Shown here: positions 20,281 through 30,122 of the stretch, piece by piece | How positions within the stretch are numbered: the first letter of the stretch is position 1 | Layout of the letters: the number at the start of each line of letters is the position of its first letter | Assembly: GCA_027050775.1 (NCBI GenBank) | Contig: JALUBH010000027.1 | Coordinates: 1-64,000, forward strand | Source: Campylobacteraceae bacterium | GTDB lineage: Bacteria > Campylobacterota > Campylobacteria > Campylobacterales > Sulfurospirillaceae | Length of the DNA: 64,000 nt | Direction of reading: 5' to 3' | The notes under the pieces: model-generated | The model's database searches: none | Seen by the model: the letters and a program-made list of their open reading frames with translations, nothing else | What the model was told of the DNA's origin: nothing | Position numbers and translations under genes: made by a program

Positions 20281-20796
20281 ATGAAAAATAGAGTTTATAA
20301 TCAAATAGTATATGGTAGTCTTTTGCATCCAAAAGAGTTGAAAAAATATGACATAAGCATGGATATGATTGAATTTGTAAAGGTGAAAAGTTTTAAAAGA
20401 GTTTTTAATCAGGAACCATCTCGCAGGAGATCTGATACTATAAACCGAGCCGTTTTAAACATACAAAAAGATGATAGTTTTTGGTTTAATGCACTACTCA
20501 TAAAAAATATATCTGAAAATTCCCTTAAAGAACTAGACACAAGAGAAATTGGCTATGACAGACTAAATTTGGAAGATGGGTTAGTTAGATACTATAAAGA
20601 TGACAAGATAGCCACAAGTTGCTTCGTTTACATAGGAAAAGATGGCAAGCAAAGCAATGATATTTTTCCAAATATTGAATATTTTAAATTATGCTTAAAT
20701 GGTGCAAAAAGTCATTTCAATGAATTTTATCTAGACTATCTTGACACAACATATCAAAATAGCGAAACAGGTTTAAAACTTATAAGTAAAATTTAA
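20281..20796 (+). CDS. gamma-glutamylcyclotransferase-like protein
   Basis: A 171-residue protein with the YGSL hallmark (VYGSLLHP, about 10-17) that forms the active-site loop of the gamma-glutamylcyclotransferase/AIG2 fold. An acidic residue that could serve as general acid is in KELDTREIGYDR (about 79-90). The natural substrate is not predictable; related proteins act on gamma-glutamyl amines or glutathione. It is divergent from prs across a 200-nt gap in which I see no clear promoter, and it converges on mnmA with only 2 nt between the stop codons. Confidence 0.72.
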   Translation: MKNRVYNQIVYGSLLHPKELKKYDISMDMIEFVKVKSFKRVFNQEPSRRRSDTINRAVLNIQKDDSFWFNALLIKNISENSLKELDTREIGYDRLNLEDGLVRYYKDDKIATSCFVYIGKDGKQSNDIFPNIEYFKLCLNGAKSHFNEFYLDYLDTTYQNSETGLKLISKI

Positions 20797-20798
20797 GG

Positions 20799-21815
20799 CT
20801 ATACTATCCACCCACAACCTATCACAATATCATCTTCATAAAACACTGCCATTTGACCGGCAGCTACACCTTCGGCTGTATTTTCCAAGGTTATTTTCGC
20901 AGTATCATTTTGTTTTTGAACGCTGCACTTTGTTTTTGGACTTCTATATCTTATCTTAACTCTACATGTAAAATCTTTTTTATCTTGAAACATGTTTAAA
21001 TCTTTCACAAAAAACTCATTTACTCGCAAATCCTCTTTATCTCCAACTACTATCTCGTTTGTATCCGCATTTGTTGCAGTTACATAGTGCGGAGTCAGTG
21101 CACCTCTGACACTAAAACCTCTTCTTTTACCTATGGTATAGTGCATATAACCCTTGTGCTCTCCAACTATTTCACCTTTAGTATTTAACACATTTCCAGG
21201 CTTATCAACATCTATATATTTTTTCAACACATCTATATATGTGGTATCTACAAAACATATCTCACTACTCTCTTTTTGAGTTGAAAACTCTTTTAGTATC
21301 TCTATCTTTGAGGCAAACTCTTTTACATCTTTTTTGTACATCTCTCCAAGAGGAAAGACAACAAAATCTAAATTTTCTTTTTTTACATTTGCCAAGAAAT
21401 AACTCTGATCTTTACTCTTGTCGACCGCCTCTTTGATAAAACCGTCTTGAAGCTGGACATAGTGTCCTGTCGCCAATTTGTCAAACCCTAACTCTTTAGT
21501 AAACTCTATAAGTGCTCCAAACTTTATATTTCTATTGCATAAGGCACAAGGATTTGGAGTCAGTCCTTTTCTGTATTGTTCTATAAAAGGCATATAAACA
21601 AACTCATCAAACCTATCTTTTATATCTAAAACATGATATTTTATACCTAGAAATTTTGCTACTTTTTTTATCTTTTTTATATTTTCTATATGAGATTTTT
21701 CGTCAATATGCAAACGCATATATACGCCTTCTATCTCATGTCCTTGTTCTTTTAACTTATATGCTGTTACTGTAGAATCTACTCCACCACTCATTGCTAC
21801 CATTATTTTTGACAT
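20799..21815 (-). CDS. mnmA: tRNA-specific 2-thiouridylase
   Basis: MnmA transfers sulfur to C2 of wobble uridine 34 in tRNA-Lys, tRNA-Glu and tRNA-Gln. The 338-residue product has the PP-loop MSGGVDST (8-15), the catalytic cysteine in [13 protein letters not shown] and the second one in SSEICFV near residue 195, followed by the C-terminal beta-barrel. It is a single-copy housekeeping enzyme, complete by length and motifs. Confidence 0.95.
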   Translation of the reverse strand: MSKIMVAMSGGVDSTVTAYKLKEQGHEIEGVYMRLHIDEKSHIENIKKIKKVAKFLGIKYHVLDIKDRFDEFVYMPFIEQYRKGLTPNPCALCNRNIKFGALIEFTKELGFDKLATGHYVQLQDGFIKEAVDKSKDQSYFLANVKKENLDFVVFPLGEMYKKDVKEFASKIEILKEFSTQKESSEICFVDTTYIDVLKKYIDVDKPGNVLNTKGEIVGEHKGYMHYTIGKRRGFSVRGALTPHYVTATNADTNEIVVGDKEDLRVNEFFVKDLNMFQDKKDFTCRVKIRYRSPKTKCSVQKQNDTAKITLENTAEGVAAGQMAVFYEDDIVIGCGWIV

Positions 21816-21913
21816 TATTCTTCTTTTTATAATTTATTTGATATTATACTATAGACTTCTTGCATAATCCTTTGTTATTTTAGAAAAGTTAGAAGCATAG
21901 AATTTTTCGTCAG

Positions 21914-22774
21914 TTATCTGAGTTTTTCGAGTCTTTCTCTTTTTGTGCCTATGTCACCAATCTGAATGCCAAAGTTCCCGTCAACTATAACAACTTCACC
22001 AATAGCTATAACCTTGTCTCCTACTAAAATTTCAAGTGGGTCATTGGCAAGTTGATCAAGCTCTATAACGGAACCTATATCCATAGAGAGCACATCTTTT
22101 AGCAGCATCTTCTTATAGCCGATTCTAACTCTAAGTGGCAGAGTTACATCTTTTATCAGCTCTATATTTTTAATCTCTTCACTGTCCAAAGATATCCCTG
22201 TGTCTGGTTTTTCTGATTTGCAACTTACCTCTTTACTTGAAGGAATATTTTCTTCGTTATCGATATGATTAATTTTCTTATAAAAATCTTCATTTAGAGC
22301 AAAGGATATGTTGTCCATGCTACTTTGGATACTTATATTGTATATGATGAGATGCGAATAACTATCGAATGTTACATTAGCGGTTGCATCTTTGAACTCT
22401 ATGGATTTGACGCTGAAGCTAAGTTTTGGCATATCTTTTTGTGCACTTAAAGATGTTGACAAAGAGCCTAAGATGTTTGAAATAATCTCTTTTGTGGCAT
22501 CCAAATCATCAGCATCCATATCCTCTTTTTCAATTCCCTCTCCACCAAGCATCATATCACCGATGGCAGTAGCAACATTTGCAGACACACTTATATTCAT
22601 ATGGGTTTGTATATCTCCGGTCATCTCTACATGTAAGATAGCAAGTGGCGGAGTAAGCGTTGTTTTATCGTCTATTTTTATGTCACCTTGAAAGTCTACT
22701 TTAGGAGCAACCCCTGTTAAACCCTCTATGGTTGAAACTATCTCGTTTTTCAATAACTCTACAAATTCTGCCAT
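21914..22774 (-). CDS. fliY: flagellar motor switch protein FliY
   Basis: FliY (286 residues) is part of the flagellar C-ring. The N-terminal part (about 1-190) is CheC/FliM-like with acidic LGGEGIEKEDMDADDLD and helices that resemble phosphatase-type folds. The C-terminal 80 residues are a FliN/SpoA domain with VTLPLRVRIGYKKMLLKDVL. FliY in place of, or beside, FliN is typical of Campylobacterota. It follows fliM by 13 nt in the same operon and is the last gene of the flagellar block here. Confidence 0.9.
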   Translation of the reverse strand: MAEFVELLKNEIVSTIEGLTGVAPKVDFQGDIKIDDKTTLTPPLAILHVEMTGDIQTHMNISVSANVATAIGDMMLGGEGIEKEDMDADDLDATKEIISNILGSLSTSLSAQKDMPKLSFSVKSIEFKDATANVTFDSYSHLIIYNISIQSSMDNISFALNEDFYKKINHIDNEENIPSSKEVSCKSEKPDTGISLDSEEIKNIELIKDVTLPLRVRIGYKKMLLKDVLSMDIGSVIELDQLANDPLEILVGDKVIAIGEVVIVDGNFGIQIGDIGTKRERLEKLR

Positions 22775-22787
22775 TTTAACCCCATTC

Positions 22788-23831
22788 TTATGAAGATACT
22801 TTTTGTCTTCTTCTGTTTTCTAAGTCTTCAAGTACTTTTTTTATCTCGTCTTTATCACTTTTTATAAGTTTTTCTATTTTAACTGATTTTCTAAATCTAT
22901 GCAAACCTATTTCACCCAAAAATAGATCTTTTTTATCTATCGAGACGATAGCATGATCATCTGCCGGTCTATCAAGTCTTACGATATCTCCCTTTGTCAA
23001 GTCCAAAAGCTCTCCAACGCTTAATATTGTTTTGCCTAAAATTGCTTCGGAAAAAACCTCTGCTCTACCTATAAGAGCATTTAATTCTTTATTTCTACTC
23101 TTTTTTGCACTTGTTTCACCAAGCATTATATCTCTGTTTGCAAGTCTGGAGAGAATCGGTTCAAGATGTATAACCGGATAACATATATTTATCATACCAC
23201 TTGAATTTCCTATGATTATCTCCATAACAACCATAATGACTATCTCGTTTTGAGATACAATTTGTACAACATTTGGGCTAGACTCTTTTGCTTCAACAAC
23301 AGGATACATATCTGTCACAGGCGCCCAAGCCTCTTTTAGTCTTTGCATGACGATTCTTAAAATTGCATCCAAAAGGTTTAGCTCTATATCTGTCAGCTCT
23401 CTAGTCGCTTCAAATGATTCACCGATACCGCCTAACAACCTATCTATCATCGGAAAAGCGATAGAAGGGTTTATCTCTATAACACAACTTCCATCGAGTG
23501 GTTTTATGGAAAAAACATTAAAGCTTGTAGGAATCGGCAAAGACATCAAAAATTCGCCATAAGTCATCTGATCAACCGAATGGAGCTGTATCTCCACGAT
23601 ACTACGCATGATAGAAGAGACTTGGGAAGCCAGATTTCTAGCCATCTTGTCGTGTATGCCTTTTACGGCTCTAAGCTGCTCTTTTGATACTCTGTTTGGT
23701 CGCTTAAAATCATAGAGAATAATCTGCCTATCTTCAGTGTTGCTAGATGAAGACCGCTCACTTGTTTCAGCCTCTTCATCCACAACTTCAAGTAAAGCAT
23801 CTATCTCTTCTTGACTAAGTATGTCAGCCAT
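22788..23831 (-). CDS. fliM: flagellar motor switch protein FliM
   Basis: FliM (347 residues) binds phosphorylated CheY and sets the direction of flagellar rotation. The N-terminal ILSQEEIDALL (about 3-13) is the CheY-P-binding peptide. The central CheC-like domain includes LGGIGESFEATRELTDIE, and a C-terminal SpoA domain follows. Of two adjacent ATGs (23834 and 23831), the second is better spaced from GGAAG. The start lies inside the end of fliA, so the genes are coupled. Confidence 0.94.
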   Translation of the reverse strand: MADILSQEEIDALLEVVDEEAETSERSSSSNTEDRQIILYDFKRPNRVSKEQLRAVKGIHDKMARNLASQVSSIMRSIVEIQLHSVDQMTYGEFLMSLPIPTSFNVFSIKPLDGSCVIEINPSIAFPMIDRLLGGIGESFEATRELTDIELNLLDAILRIVMQRLKEAWAPVTDMYPVVEAKESSPNVVQIVSQNEIVIMVVMEIIIGNSSGMINICYPVIHLEPILSRLANRDIMLGETSAKKSRNKELNALIGRAEVFSEAILGKTILSVGELLDLTKGDIVRLDRPADDHAIVSIDKKDLFLGEIGLHRFRKSVKIEKLIKSDKDEIKKVLEDLENRRRQKVSS

Positions 23832-24537
23832 CATAACTTCCTAATTGGTTTCTTATTTTACTCAAAAGTTTTTTATGAATTTGAGATATCCTTGATTCGC
23901 TTATCTCTAAAATCTCACTTATCTCTTTTAAGTTCAACTCTTCAAAATAGTAGAGTTGTATTATCATCTGTTCTCTCTCTTGAAAACTTAGCAAAATCTC
24001 CTTAATAATCTCAAGTAATTGTTCTTTTTCTATGAGTTCGGGTGTATTTTCACCTGAAAATATCGTTATCTGCTCATTTATCGGCATAACAGAAATTATC
24101 TTTGTGCCATCTCTTGCTTCTCTAATTTTTTCTATATTTTCACCTGTTGCTTCACAGATATACTCATCGCTCGGCTCCTCTTCGTAGATTGCCAAATACT
24201 TCTCTATCTCTTTATTGACCAATTTGACTAGTCTTCTGTTTGCTCTGCTCATCACATCTAAAGAGCGAAGATAATCAAGCATGGAACCATAAACTCTCTT
24301 TTTTCCATATCCCCAAAAAGAGTCATTTTTTAACTTGTCATATCTTCTTGAGAGTTTTATCATCTCTTCAGTACCAATAGAAATCAAATCATCCACATCT
24401 ATAGATGACGGCAGTCTCTCTCTTAAGCGGTAAGCCATGGCACGCACAGCAGGTAAATATTGGACAACCAAATCATCTTGCTCTTTTTTGATGCTGCTTG
24501 CGTATGGGTTATGCTGCCTTTTTATACTCATCTCCAC
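23824..24537 (-). CDS. fliA: flagellar sigma factor sigma28
   Basis: FliA directs RNA polymerase to late flagellar promoters. The 237-residue product has region 2 (YLPAVRAMAYRLRERLPSSIDVDDL, in two stretches around residues 27-50) and the FWGYGKKRVYGSMLDYLR block. The region 4 helix-turn-helix is LNLKEISEILEISESRISQIHKKLL. The start is probably GTG 24537 behind AGGT; an ATG two codons in has no spaced ribosome-binding site. It overlaps the preceding small membrane gene by 29 nt. Confidence 0.93.
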   Translation of the reverse strand: MEMSIKRQHNPYASSIKKEQDDLVVQYLPAVRAMAYRLRERLPSSIDVDDLISIGTEEMIKLSRRYDKLKNDSFWGYGKKRVYGSMLDYLRSLDVMSRANRRLVKLVNKEIEKYLAIYEEEPSDEYICEATGENIEKIREARDGTKIISVMPINEQITIFSGENTPELIEKEQLLEIIKEILLSFQEREQMIIQLYYFEELNLKEISEILEISESRISQIHKKLLSKIRNQLGSYDG

Positions 24538-24880
24538 TTTTACCTATGTTATTTGAATATTCTTGTTTTTTATAATTTTTATTCATCTTTTCCAAATCCA
24601 ATAACATAGAATCCAATCTATTTTCTCTTATATCTAACTCTTTTATAAAATAATCACTTATCTCTTCATGTTCTTTCTTGTCAAAAATCATCCTGCCAAA
24701 TCTGGAAAAATCAACAAAATTGATAGCCACTATATGCACAAATAGATAAAAAAAGAGTGTAATTCCACCGGTATATAGTAAAATATCGCCCGGTGCGGAA
24801 AAATTTAGTACAGAAAACATAAGACCTATGAAAAATCCGCACACTGTAAAAAAGTATATAAAATTCTCTGTTTGCAACAC
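24509..24880 (-). CDS. small membrane protein of the flagellar operon
   Basis: A 123-residue protein with two hydrophobic segments (about 8-27 and 33-56) and a cytoplasmic charged tail with a coiled-coil-like stretch (about 75-115). No named domain is recognised. The same position between flhG and fliA is, from memory, occupied by a similar small membrane gene in Campylobacter jejuni, so it is likely a conserved member of this block. GTG 24880 follows AGGAAG with good spacing. Confidence 0.75.
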   Translation of the reverse strand: MLQTENFIYFFTVCGFFIGLMFSVLNFSAPGDILLYTGGITLFFYLFVHIVAINFVDFSRFGRMIFDKKEHEEISDYFIKELDIRENRLDSMLLDLEKMNKNYKKQEYSNNIGKSGDEYKKAA

Positions 24881-24899
24881 TTTTCTTCCTAAATATTTT

Positions 24900-25775
24900 T
24901 TAAAATTGCTCTATCAATCTTTTGAAAAAACTACCAAAACTTCTTCGCTCACCATCTTTAAGCACTTTTCGTTCCAGCTTAAAAATTAAATTATTAACAA
25001 TATTTTTCAAATCTATCGATGCATAGGAGTTTGGAGAATCATTTGTAAAAAGCGTTCTTTGTTTTACACTCCTTGCTATCAGTTTGTCTTCAGGTAGTTT
25101 TCCTATTAGATTCAACTCTAAATCTCCGCCTATATTTGCCATCGCTACCTTTTTGATTTTATCGAAAATAAGTTTTGCTTCTTTTTCATTTTTAGTCATA
25201 TTTAAAAGCATGTATAGTGAAGATTTTATCTTACTTGTTACTTTTATAGTAGCATAAGCATCCGTTATAGCAGCGGGATCCGGCACTGTGACTACTATAA
25301 CCTCATCAGCAGCTTCCAAAAAAAGCTGTATATGCCCTCCTATCCCTGCACCCGTATCTATAATCACAAAATCCAAATCATCAAGCATAGCAGTTTCATC
25401 AAAAAATCTTTCAAATATAAACTGATCACTATACTTTAGTATCTCATCACCACTTTCACCCGGAATTAATATAAGATTTTTACTGACCTCTATGATTATA
25501 TCACTAAGTGAACATTCGCCTTTTAGGACATGAAGTATGTTTTTATCTATGCTGACTCTTAATATAACATCTAGATTTGCCAATCCGATATCCGCGTCAA
25601 AAAGTGCTACTTTATAGCCATTTTTGGCCAATATATTTGCCATATTTGCACTGATTGTACTTTTGCCTACTCCACCCTTTCCACTTGTAACTGCTATAAA
25701 TTTTGTATTCGTATCTCTTTTTTTAGGGCTGTTTCTCTCGACAATCTCTTTGAGTTTATTTGCTTGACTTTGCAT
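24900..25775 (-). CDS. flhG: flagellar number regulator, MinD-like ATPase FlhG
   Basis: FlhG (YlxH/FleN) is a ParA/MinD-type ATPase that limits flagellar number together with FlhF. The 291-residue product has the deviant Walker A TSGKGGVGKSTISANMA (around 33-49), DADIGLANLD, and IDTGAGIG. A short C-terminal amphipathic tail could bind the membrane. ATG 25775 has a strong AAGGAAG; an in-frame start 30 nt upstream does not. The 5' end overlaps flhF. Confidence 0.93.
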   Translation of the reverse strand: MQSQANKLKEIVERNSPKKRDTNTKFIAVTSGKGGVGKSTISANMANILAKNGYKVALFDADIGLANLDVILRVSIDKNILHVLKGECSLSDIIIEVSKNLILIPGESGDEILKYSDQFIFERFFDETAMLDDLDFVIIDTGAGIGGHIQLFLEAADEVIVVTVPDPAAITDAYATIKVTSKIKSSLYMLLNMTKNEKEAKLIFDKIKKVAMANIGGDLELNLIGKLPEDKLIARSVKQRTLFTNDSPNSYASIDLKNIVNNLIFKLERKVLKDGERRSFGSFFKRLIEQF

Positions 25776-27027
25776 GTTCTTCCTTTCTTGCATTAAAACC
25801 CTCAAGTATGCAGCTTACTAAAAAATCGCTCGATGCCACCACTATATCATCCGGCACCTCTTGCCCTATGGAAAAGTAACTGACAGGCTTGTCTGTATTG
25901 TAAATTAGTGAAAAAACCGTCCCAAATGCCTTTGTTTCATCAAACTTGGTAAAAACCAAAGTGTCTATATCTAAAAATGAAAAATTCTCGTAAATTTCCT
26001 CCAAATCTTCTAACTTGCATCCGGCTGATAGAACCAAATTTACATCTATTTTAAAATCACTTTTATTTACAAATTTCTCTAGCTTTTTTAATTTGTCCCT
26101 ATCATATTGTGAACTTCCAACTGTGTCTATAAGTATGATGTCACAATGGTTTAGCGAATTTAGGGCACTATTAAAATCATTTGGATCAACAACATCCTCG
26201 ATCGGTAAACGCATCATTTTTGCATATTGAAAAAGTTGCTCTACTGCACCGATTCTATAGGTATCTAGAGTGATTATGCCAACTTTACTTCTCTTTTCTT
26301 GTATATACGAATATCTTGCTGCCAATTTTGCGATTGTAGTAGTTTTTCCAACACCTGTAGGACCTACGAACATCATCACTCTTTTTGATCTCTTCGTTAC
26401 TTGCGACTCCACTCTTATAGGAATAAGCTTACGAAGAAGAACTTGAAAATACCTCTTTATTGTAGCACTGCTGCTTCTCATGCGAGCGGGCATATGCTCC
26501 AAAGTAAGATTCATGATATTTTCAAGATGATCCTCTCCCATACCGCTTTTTCTAGCTAGTTTATATATCTCTGAAAACTCCGGCGGAATTTGAAGATTAT
26601 TGCGATTGGGTGACTTTTCCTCCCAAAACATCTCCTGTATCAGTTTTATCTTGTCTGCTAGTTTGGTTATCTCCTCTTTTATATCCCCTAAATCTTCATT
26701 TGCTTTTTGTGATACATTTTTTGGATTTTTACTATGAATCTCAAAGCCCTCGTTTGTCACTTGTGTGATTTGTGAGATTTGCTTTGCAGCTTCAGATATG
26801 TTTAAGAGTACATCTTCACTACTCTTCTTAAGAGGTTTTGGCTTTGGCTTTATATATTTTTCTTCCATCTCTTCAACTGCAACAACAACTTCATATAAAG
26901 AGCTTGTGTTTATAGTTTTTTTGCGTATTTGCTTCGTACTGACAACAAGGGCATTTTCTCCACACTCTTGCTGAGCCAATTTTAAAGCGGCTGATGGAGT
27001 TTCACCACTAAAAGTCAAAAATTTCAC
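25756..27027 (-). CDS. flhF: flagellar biosynthesis GTPase FlhF
   Basis: FlhF is an SRP-type GTPase that marks the site of polar flagellum assembly. The 423-residue product has an N-terminal B domain (about 1-90) with basic residues, then N and G domains (about 130-420). P-loop MMFVGPTGVGKTTTIAKLAARY and LIDTVGSSQYD are seen. The start is GTG 27027, which shares a base with the folK stop (TAGTG) and follows AAGGAG by 6 nt; a longer frame would add seven residues from inside folK. Confidence 0.94.
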   Translation of the reverse strand: MKFLTFSGETPSAALKLAQQECGENALVVSTKQIRKKTINTSSLYEVVVAVEEMEEKYIKPKPKPLKKSSEDVLLNISEAAKQISQITQVTNEGFEIHSKNPKNVSQKANEDLGDIKEEITKLADKIKLIQEMFWEEKSPNRNNLQIPPEFSEIYKLARKSGMGEDHLENIMNLTLEHMPARMRSSSATIKRYFQVLLRKLIPIRVESQVTKRSKRVMMFVGPTGVGKTTTIAKLAARYSYIQEKRSKVGIITLDTYRIGAVEQLFQYAKMMRLPIEDVVDPNDFNSALNSLNHCDIILIDTVGSSQYDRDKLKKLEKFVNKSDFKIDVNLVLSAGCKLEDLEEIYENFSFLDIDTLVFTKFDETKAFGTVFSLIYNTDKPVSYFSIGQEVPDDIVVASSDFLVSCILEGFNARKEEHAKSSK

Positions 27028-27518
27028 TAAGCACTCCTTCTTATGCAACTAAGGGGTATCGTCACACTCTCTCTTTTATACCAATCCGGATGTGGCACAT
27101 TGAGATTTTTTGTTCTGATATTTAAGTTATCAAAAAATATTATATCCAAATCCAGACTCCTTGGTGCATTTTTGAAACTTCTTTGTCGTTTGTGAAGCTT
27201 CTCTACATGTAAAAGATTTTTTAAAAGCTCTTTTGCGCTTAAACTAGTCTGCAAAACCAAAATAGCATTTAAAAAATCTTTTTGTTCTAAAAAACCAAAA
27301 GGCGGATTTTTCAAAATAGGAGAAGTTTCCAATATAAAAAATCTTTTATCTTTTGAAAAATACCTATAAACGCTCTCAAATGTTTTAATGATATTTCCCA
27401 TATTTGCACCTATCCCGACAACTGCCAAATACTTAAAATGCTTTTTTTTTCTTCTTTTGATTGGAAAGTATTTGTTAAAATATAGAGTTAAATCTTTATT
27501 TAAAACAATTTTTTTCAA
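27027..27518 (-). CDS. folK: HPPK, folate pyrophosphokinase
   Basis: FolK transfers pyrophosphate from ATP to 6-hydroxymethyl-7,8-dihydropterin in folate synthesis. The 163-residue product has VGIGANMGN, the substrate loop FGFLEQKDFLNAIL, and the signature RSLDLDIIFFDN near residue 125. Its placement directly ahead of flhF is, from memory, shared with Campylobacter. The first 30 residues are unusually basic and may be a lineage extension. Confidence 0.92.
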   Translation of the reverse strand: MKKIVLNKDLTLYFNKYFPIKRRKKKHFKYLAVVGIGANMGNIIKTFESVYRYFSKDKRFFILETSPILKNPPFGFLEQKDFLNAILVLQTSLSAKELLKNLLHVEKLHKRQRSFKNAPRSLDLDIIFFDNLNIRTKNLNVPHPDWYKRESVTIPLSCIRRSA

Positions 27519-28543
27519 CCGATTACCTCAACACCGTTTGATTTGGCGATAACAGTGTCTTCAATTCTCACTCCAAATTCATTTGGGATATAAATTCCAG
27601 GTTCTATCGTAAATACCATATTTTCTTCTATCATATCCTGACTTCTTGCCCCGATGACAGGAAGTTCATGTATATCAAGTCCTACACCATGCCCCGTAGA
27701 GTGTATAAAATACTTACCAAACCCAGCTTTTTCTATCACTTCTCGTCCAGCTTTGTCAATCTCACTCGCACTCACTCCTGCTCTTACTTTTTTTATAGAA
27801 GCTTCTTGTGCCTTAAGCACAGTATCATATATCTTTTGTTTTTTTGCATCAGCAAATTTTGCACTTTTATCAAAAACCATATTTTCATCTACATTTGCCG
27901 TTCTAGTTCGATCCGAGCAATATCTTTGATACTTTACACCTGCATCTAAAAGCAACAAGATATCTTTTTTCAAAATTTTATCTGAAGGCAAAGCATGAGG
28001 TTTGGCTGCATTTTCATCCAAAGCGACTATTGGAGAAAAACTAAGCTCCAACTCCCCATAATCTTTAAAAATATTTTCAGCTTCATTAAAAAGTTTTTTT
28101 TCACTCTGTCCAATACCTCTTTTTTGGATATATTTTGCAAAATTATCAAAAGCAAGCGCACCTAAACGGGCAGCTTCTTTTAAGACATTAAGTTCATCTC
28201 TACTCTTAATTATCCTTTTTTTCTGTGAAAAATTTATATTTTTTCTAAAATTGATATTTAATTTTGAACTTAAGCTTTCAAACTCTTCCATACTCCACTC
28301 TTGCGGATTATAAACTAGTGCTTTGATGGCGGCTTTTCTGATATATTGTCTTACTGCTTTGAGTGGATCTCTTCTGTCCATCAATACTACTTCAGCATTT
28401 TTGACAAACTCATTTGCCTCAGTTAAATATCTAGCGTCAGTAAAGAAAAAAGCATCATTTTCAAATTTTAAAAATATCTCATTATCGCAAGAGAAGCCGC
28501 ACTCATGATAGACGGCATTCTCATCTTTTAATATATAATTCAT
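27515..28543 (-). CDS. M24 aminopeptidase (Xaa-Pro type)
   Basis: A 342-residue creatinase/aminopeptidase-fold metalloprotease. The five metal ligands are visible in order: Asp in LLLDAGVKY, Asp in CSDRTRTA, His in STGHGVGLD, Glu in FTIEPGIY and Glu in VRIEDTV. The family removes an N-terminal residue before proline. The N-terminal domain (about 1-115) is short, as in PepQ/YpdF-type enzymes. The start at ATG 28543 shares a base with the aroQ stop; the gene overlaps folK by 4 nt. Confidence 0.88.
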   Translation of the reverse strand: MNYILKDENAVYHECGFSCDNEIFLKFENDAFFFTDARYLTEANEFVKNAEVVLMDRRDPLKAVRQYIRKAAIKALVYNPQEWSMEEFESLSSKLNINFRKNINFSQKKRIIKSRDELNVLKEAARLGALAFDNFAKYIQKRGIGQSEKKLFNEAENIFKDYGELELSFSPIVALDENAAKPHALPSDKILKKDILLLLDAGVKYQRYCSDRTRTANVDENMVFDKSAKFADAKKQKIYDTVLKAQEASIKKVRAGVSASEIDKAGREVIEKAGFGKYFIHSTGHGVGLDIHELPVIGARSQDMIEENMVFTIEPGIYIPNEFGVRIEDTVIAKSNGVEVIG

Positions 28544-29028
28544 CAATTACTTTGAGTTTTTGCTTGCTCATCTTCCGCTTTTTTCATAGCTTCCATCTCA
28601 CCTAAAATCTGCAAAAGTGATATGAGAGCCAAGTGGTAGCCAAATGGTCCAAATCCACTTATAACACCTGTACTAACGGGTGCTGTCATACTCTTTGCGC
28701 GAAACTCTTCTCTTCTGAAAATATTACTGATGTGAACTTCAATAGTTGGCAAAGCAACTGCACTTATAGCATCTCTGATAGCGATAGAAGTATGTGAATA
28801 CGCCGCCGGGTTGATGATGACACCATCTGCATCACCCAAACACTCTTGAATCTTATCTACAATTTCTCCCTCGAGATTTGATTGAAAAAACTCTATCTCA
28901 ACATTGTTCTCTTTTGCAACTGATCCCATTTGCTCATGTATCTGCTCTAGCTTCATTGGTCCATAGATATTTTGCTCTCTATGTCCAAGCATATTTAAAT
29001 TTGGTCCTTGAATTACGACTATTTTCAC
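28543..29028 (-). CDS. aroQ: type II 3-dehydroquinate dehydratase
   Basis: AroQ dehydrates 3-dehydroquinate in the shikimate pathway. The 161-residue product opens with [14 protein letters not shown]. It keeps the catalytic tyrosine in [18 protein letters not shown] and VEVHISN-like [14 protein letters not shown]. Length fits the dodecameric type II enzymes, with a C-terminal extra tail of about 15 charged residues. It is the first gene of the block aroQ-pepQ-like-folK-flhF. Confidence 0.95.
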   Translation of the reverse strand: MKIVVIQGPNLNMLGHREQNIYGPMKLEQIHEQMGSVAKENNVEIEFFQSNLEGEIVDKIQECLGDADGVIINPAAYSHTSIAIRDAISAVALPTIEVHISNIFRREEFRAKSMTAPVSTGVISGFGPFGYHLALISLLQILGEMEAMKKAEDEQAKTQSN

Positions 29029-29087
29029 TCTTTTTTCCTTTATTTAAAAATTTTATTTATTATATCAGTATGTTATGAAATATTTTA

Positions 29088-30038
29088 TTAAAATTTCCAG
29101 ACTATACTGATTCCACCTGTCTTTTGATTGATTGAGGATGTAATACCATCTTTATATATATCAACTGATTTTATATAAAAAGATGTTTTATACCCTCCAT
29201 AAAATATGTCAAGGGATATTTTCTCTCCTAGCATATAATCTAATTTATTCAAATGATACCCTTCATCTCTAGCTTTATCAATCAAATAATATTTGTAAAA
29301 TTTATTATAATAAGCTCCAAAGGAGAGTGCCCAATTGAAACTTTTTCTCTCTTTATAATTTAAAAGCAAACCTTCATTTGCACCTATAAAATTTCCGGCT
29401 ATACTAAAACTTTTTAAAGGTATGCTGCTTAATCTTATAGTAGCTCCTGTTATAATACCCGTATAAAAATTGCCATAATCTCCTTTTATATTTACAGTAG
29501 TATCAAAATTCAGATTTTTTATTTTTATAGGCTTCGTTTTGTAGCCTACACCATATGAAATTCCACTGAGAAAATGATCTTTTAATTGTGTATCCCAACC
29601 TTTTGGTCTTTCGTGTCCTATGAGTGTATGAAACCATTTTTGCAGATTTCCAGCTTGCGTAGATGGACCGACTAAACCTAAATTCAGACCTAATTCGTTA
29701 AAAAAATTTTGCGATGATTTATAAAACAAGAAATTAAAATCAAGATAACCGGCATAAGGTAAATCATAAAGATTTCTTGTTCTTTTTTGTTTGTCTTTTG
29801 GAGTAAAAATTCCGTGCGAGATAGAAAAAGCTACATTTTTTTGTTTTAAATCTAAAAATTTTAAAATATCCGGGAAAGTTGTATTGTTTTCACTCATCCA
29901 TATATAATACATCCCATTTGTATAGTGATTGTCTTTGCCGACAATAGCATCGTTTTCGAGTGTCAGTGATGTGGTATCTGCATATGTAAGAGAACATAAC
30001 AGTAGCAGTAAAATCTTAATTTTAAGATATTTTTTCAT
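29088..30038 (-). CDS. outer-membrane lipid A deacylase, LpxR-like (DUF2219)
   Basis: A 316-residue outer-membrane beta-barrel protein: signal peptide (about 1-20), alternating beta-strands, and a terminal aromatic (VWKF). Conserved LpxR stretches are SLTLENDAIVGKDNHYTNG (active-site Asn/Asp and Thr-Tyr-Asn region), DLPYAG and GPSTQAGNLQKWFHTLIGHERPKGWDTQ, which holds the catalytic His. LpxR removes the 3'-acyloxyacyl chain of lipid A. With eptA 5 kb away, this suggests lipid A remodelling. Activity is inferred from the family. Confidence 0.82.
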   Translation of the reverse strand: MKKYLKIKILLLLLCSLTYADTTSLTLENDAIVGKDNHYTNGMYYIWMSENNTTFPDILKFLDLKQKNVAFSISHGIFTPKDKQKRTRNLYDLPYAGYLDFNFLFYKSSQNFFNELGLNLGLVGPSTQAGNLQKWFHTLIGHERPKGWDTQLKDHFLSGISYGVGYKTKPIKIKNLNFDTTVNIKGDYGNFYTGIITGATIRLSSIPLKSFSIAGNFIGANEGLLLNYKERKSFNWALSFGAYYNKFYKYYLIDKARDEGYHLNKLDYMLGEKISLDIFYGGYKTSFYIKSVDIYKDGITSSINQKTGGISIVWKF

Positions 30039-30122
30039 CGCAATCCTTTTTTAAAAATTTTTTTATTATACAATTTTTTTGGACTTATTGTCTATTTGCC
30101 GTATTGAGATAAGGAGTTTGAT

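Noticed and set aside
27440-27460. T-run of eight in folK as a phase-variable tract
   Set aside because: It is a short A/T run encoding lysines in a housekeeping gene, common in AT-rich genomes; no sign of alternate frames.
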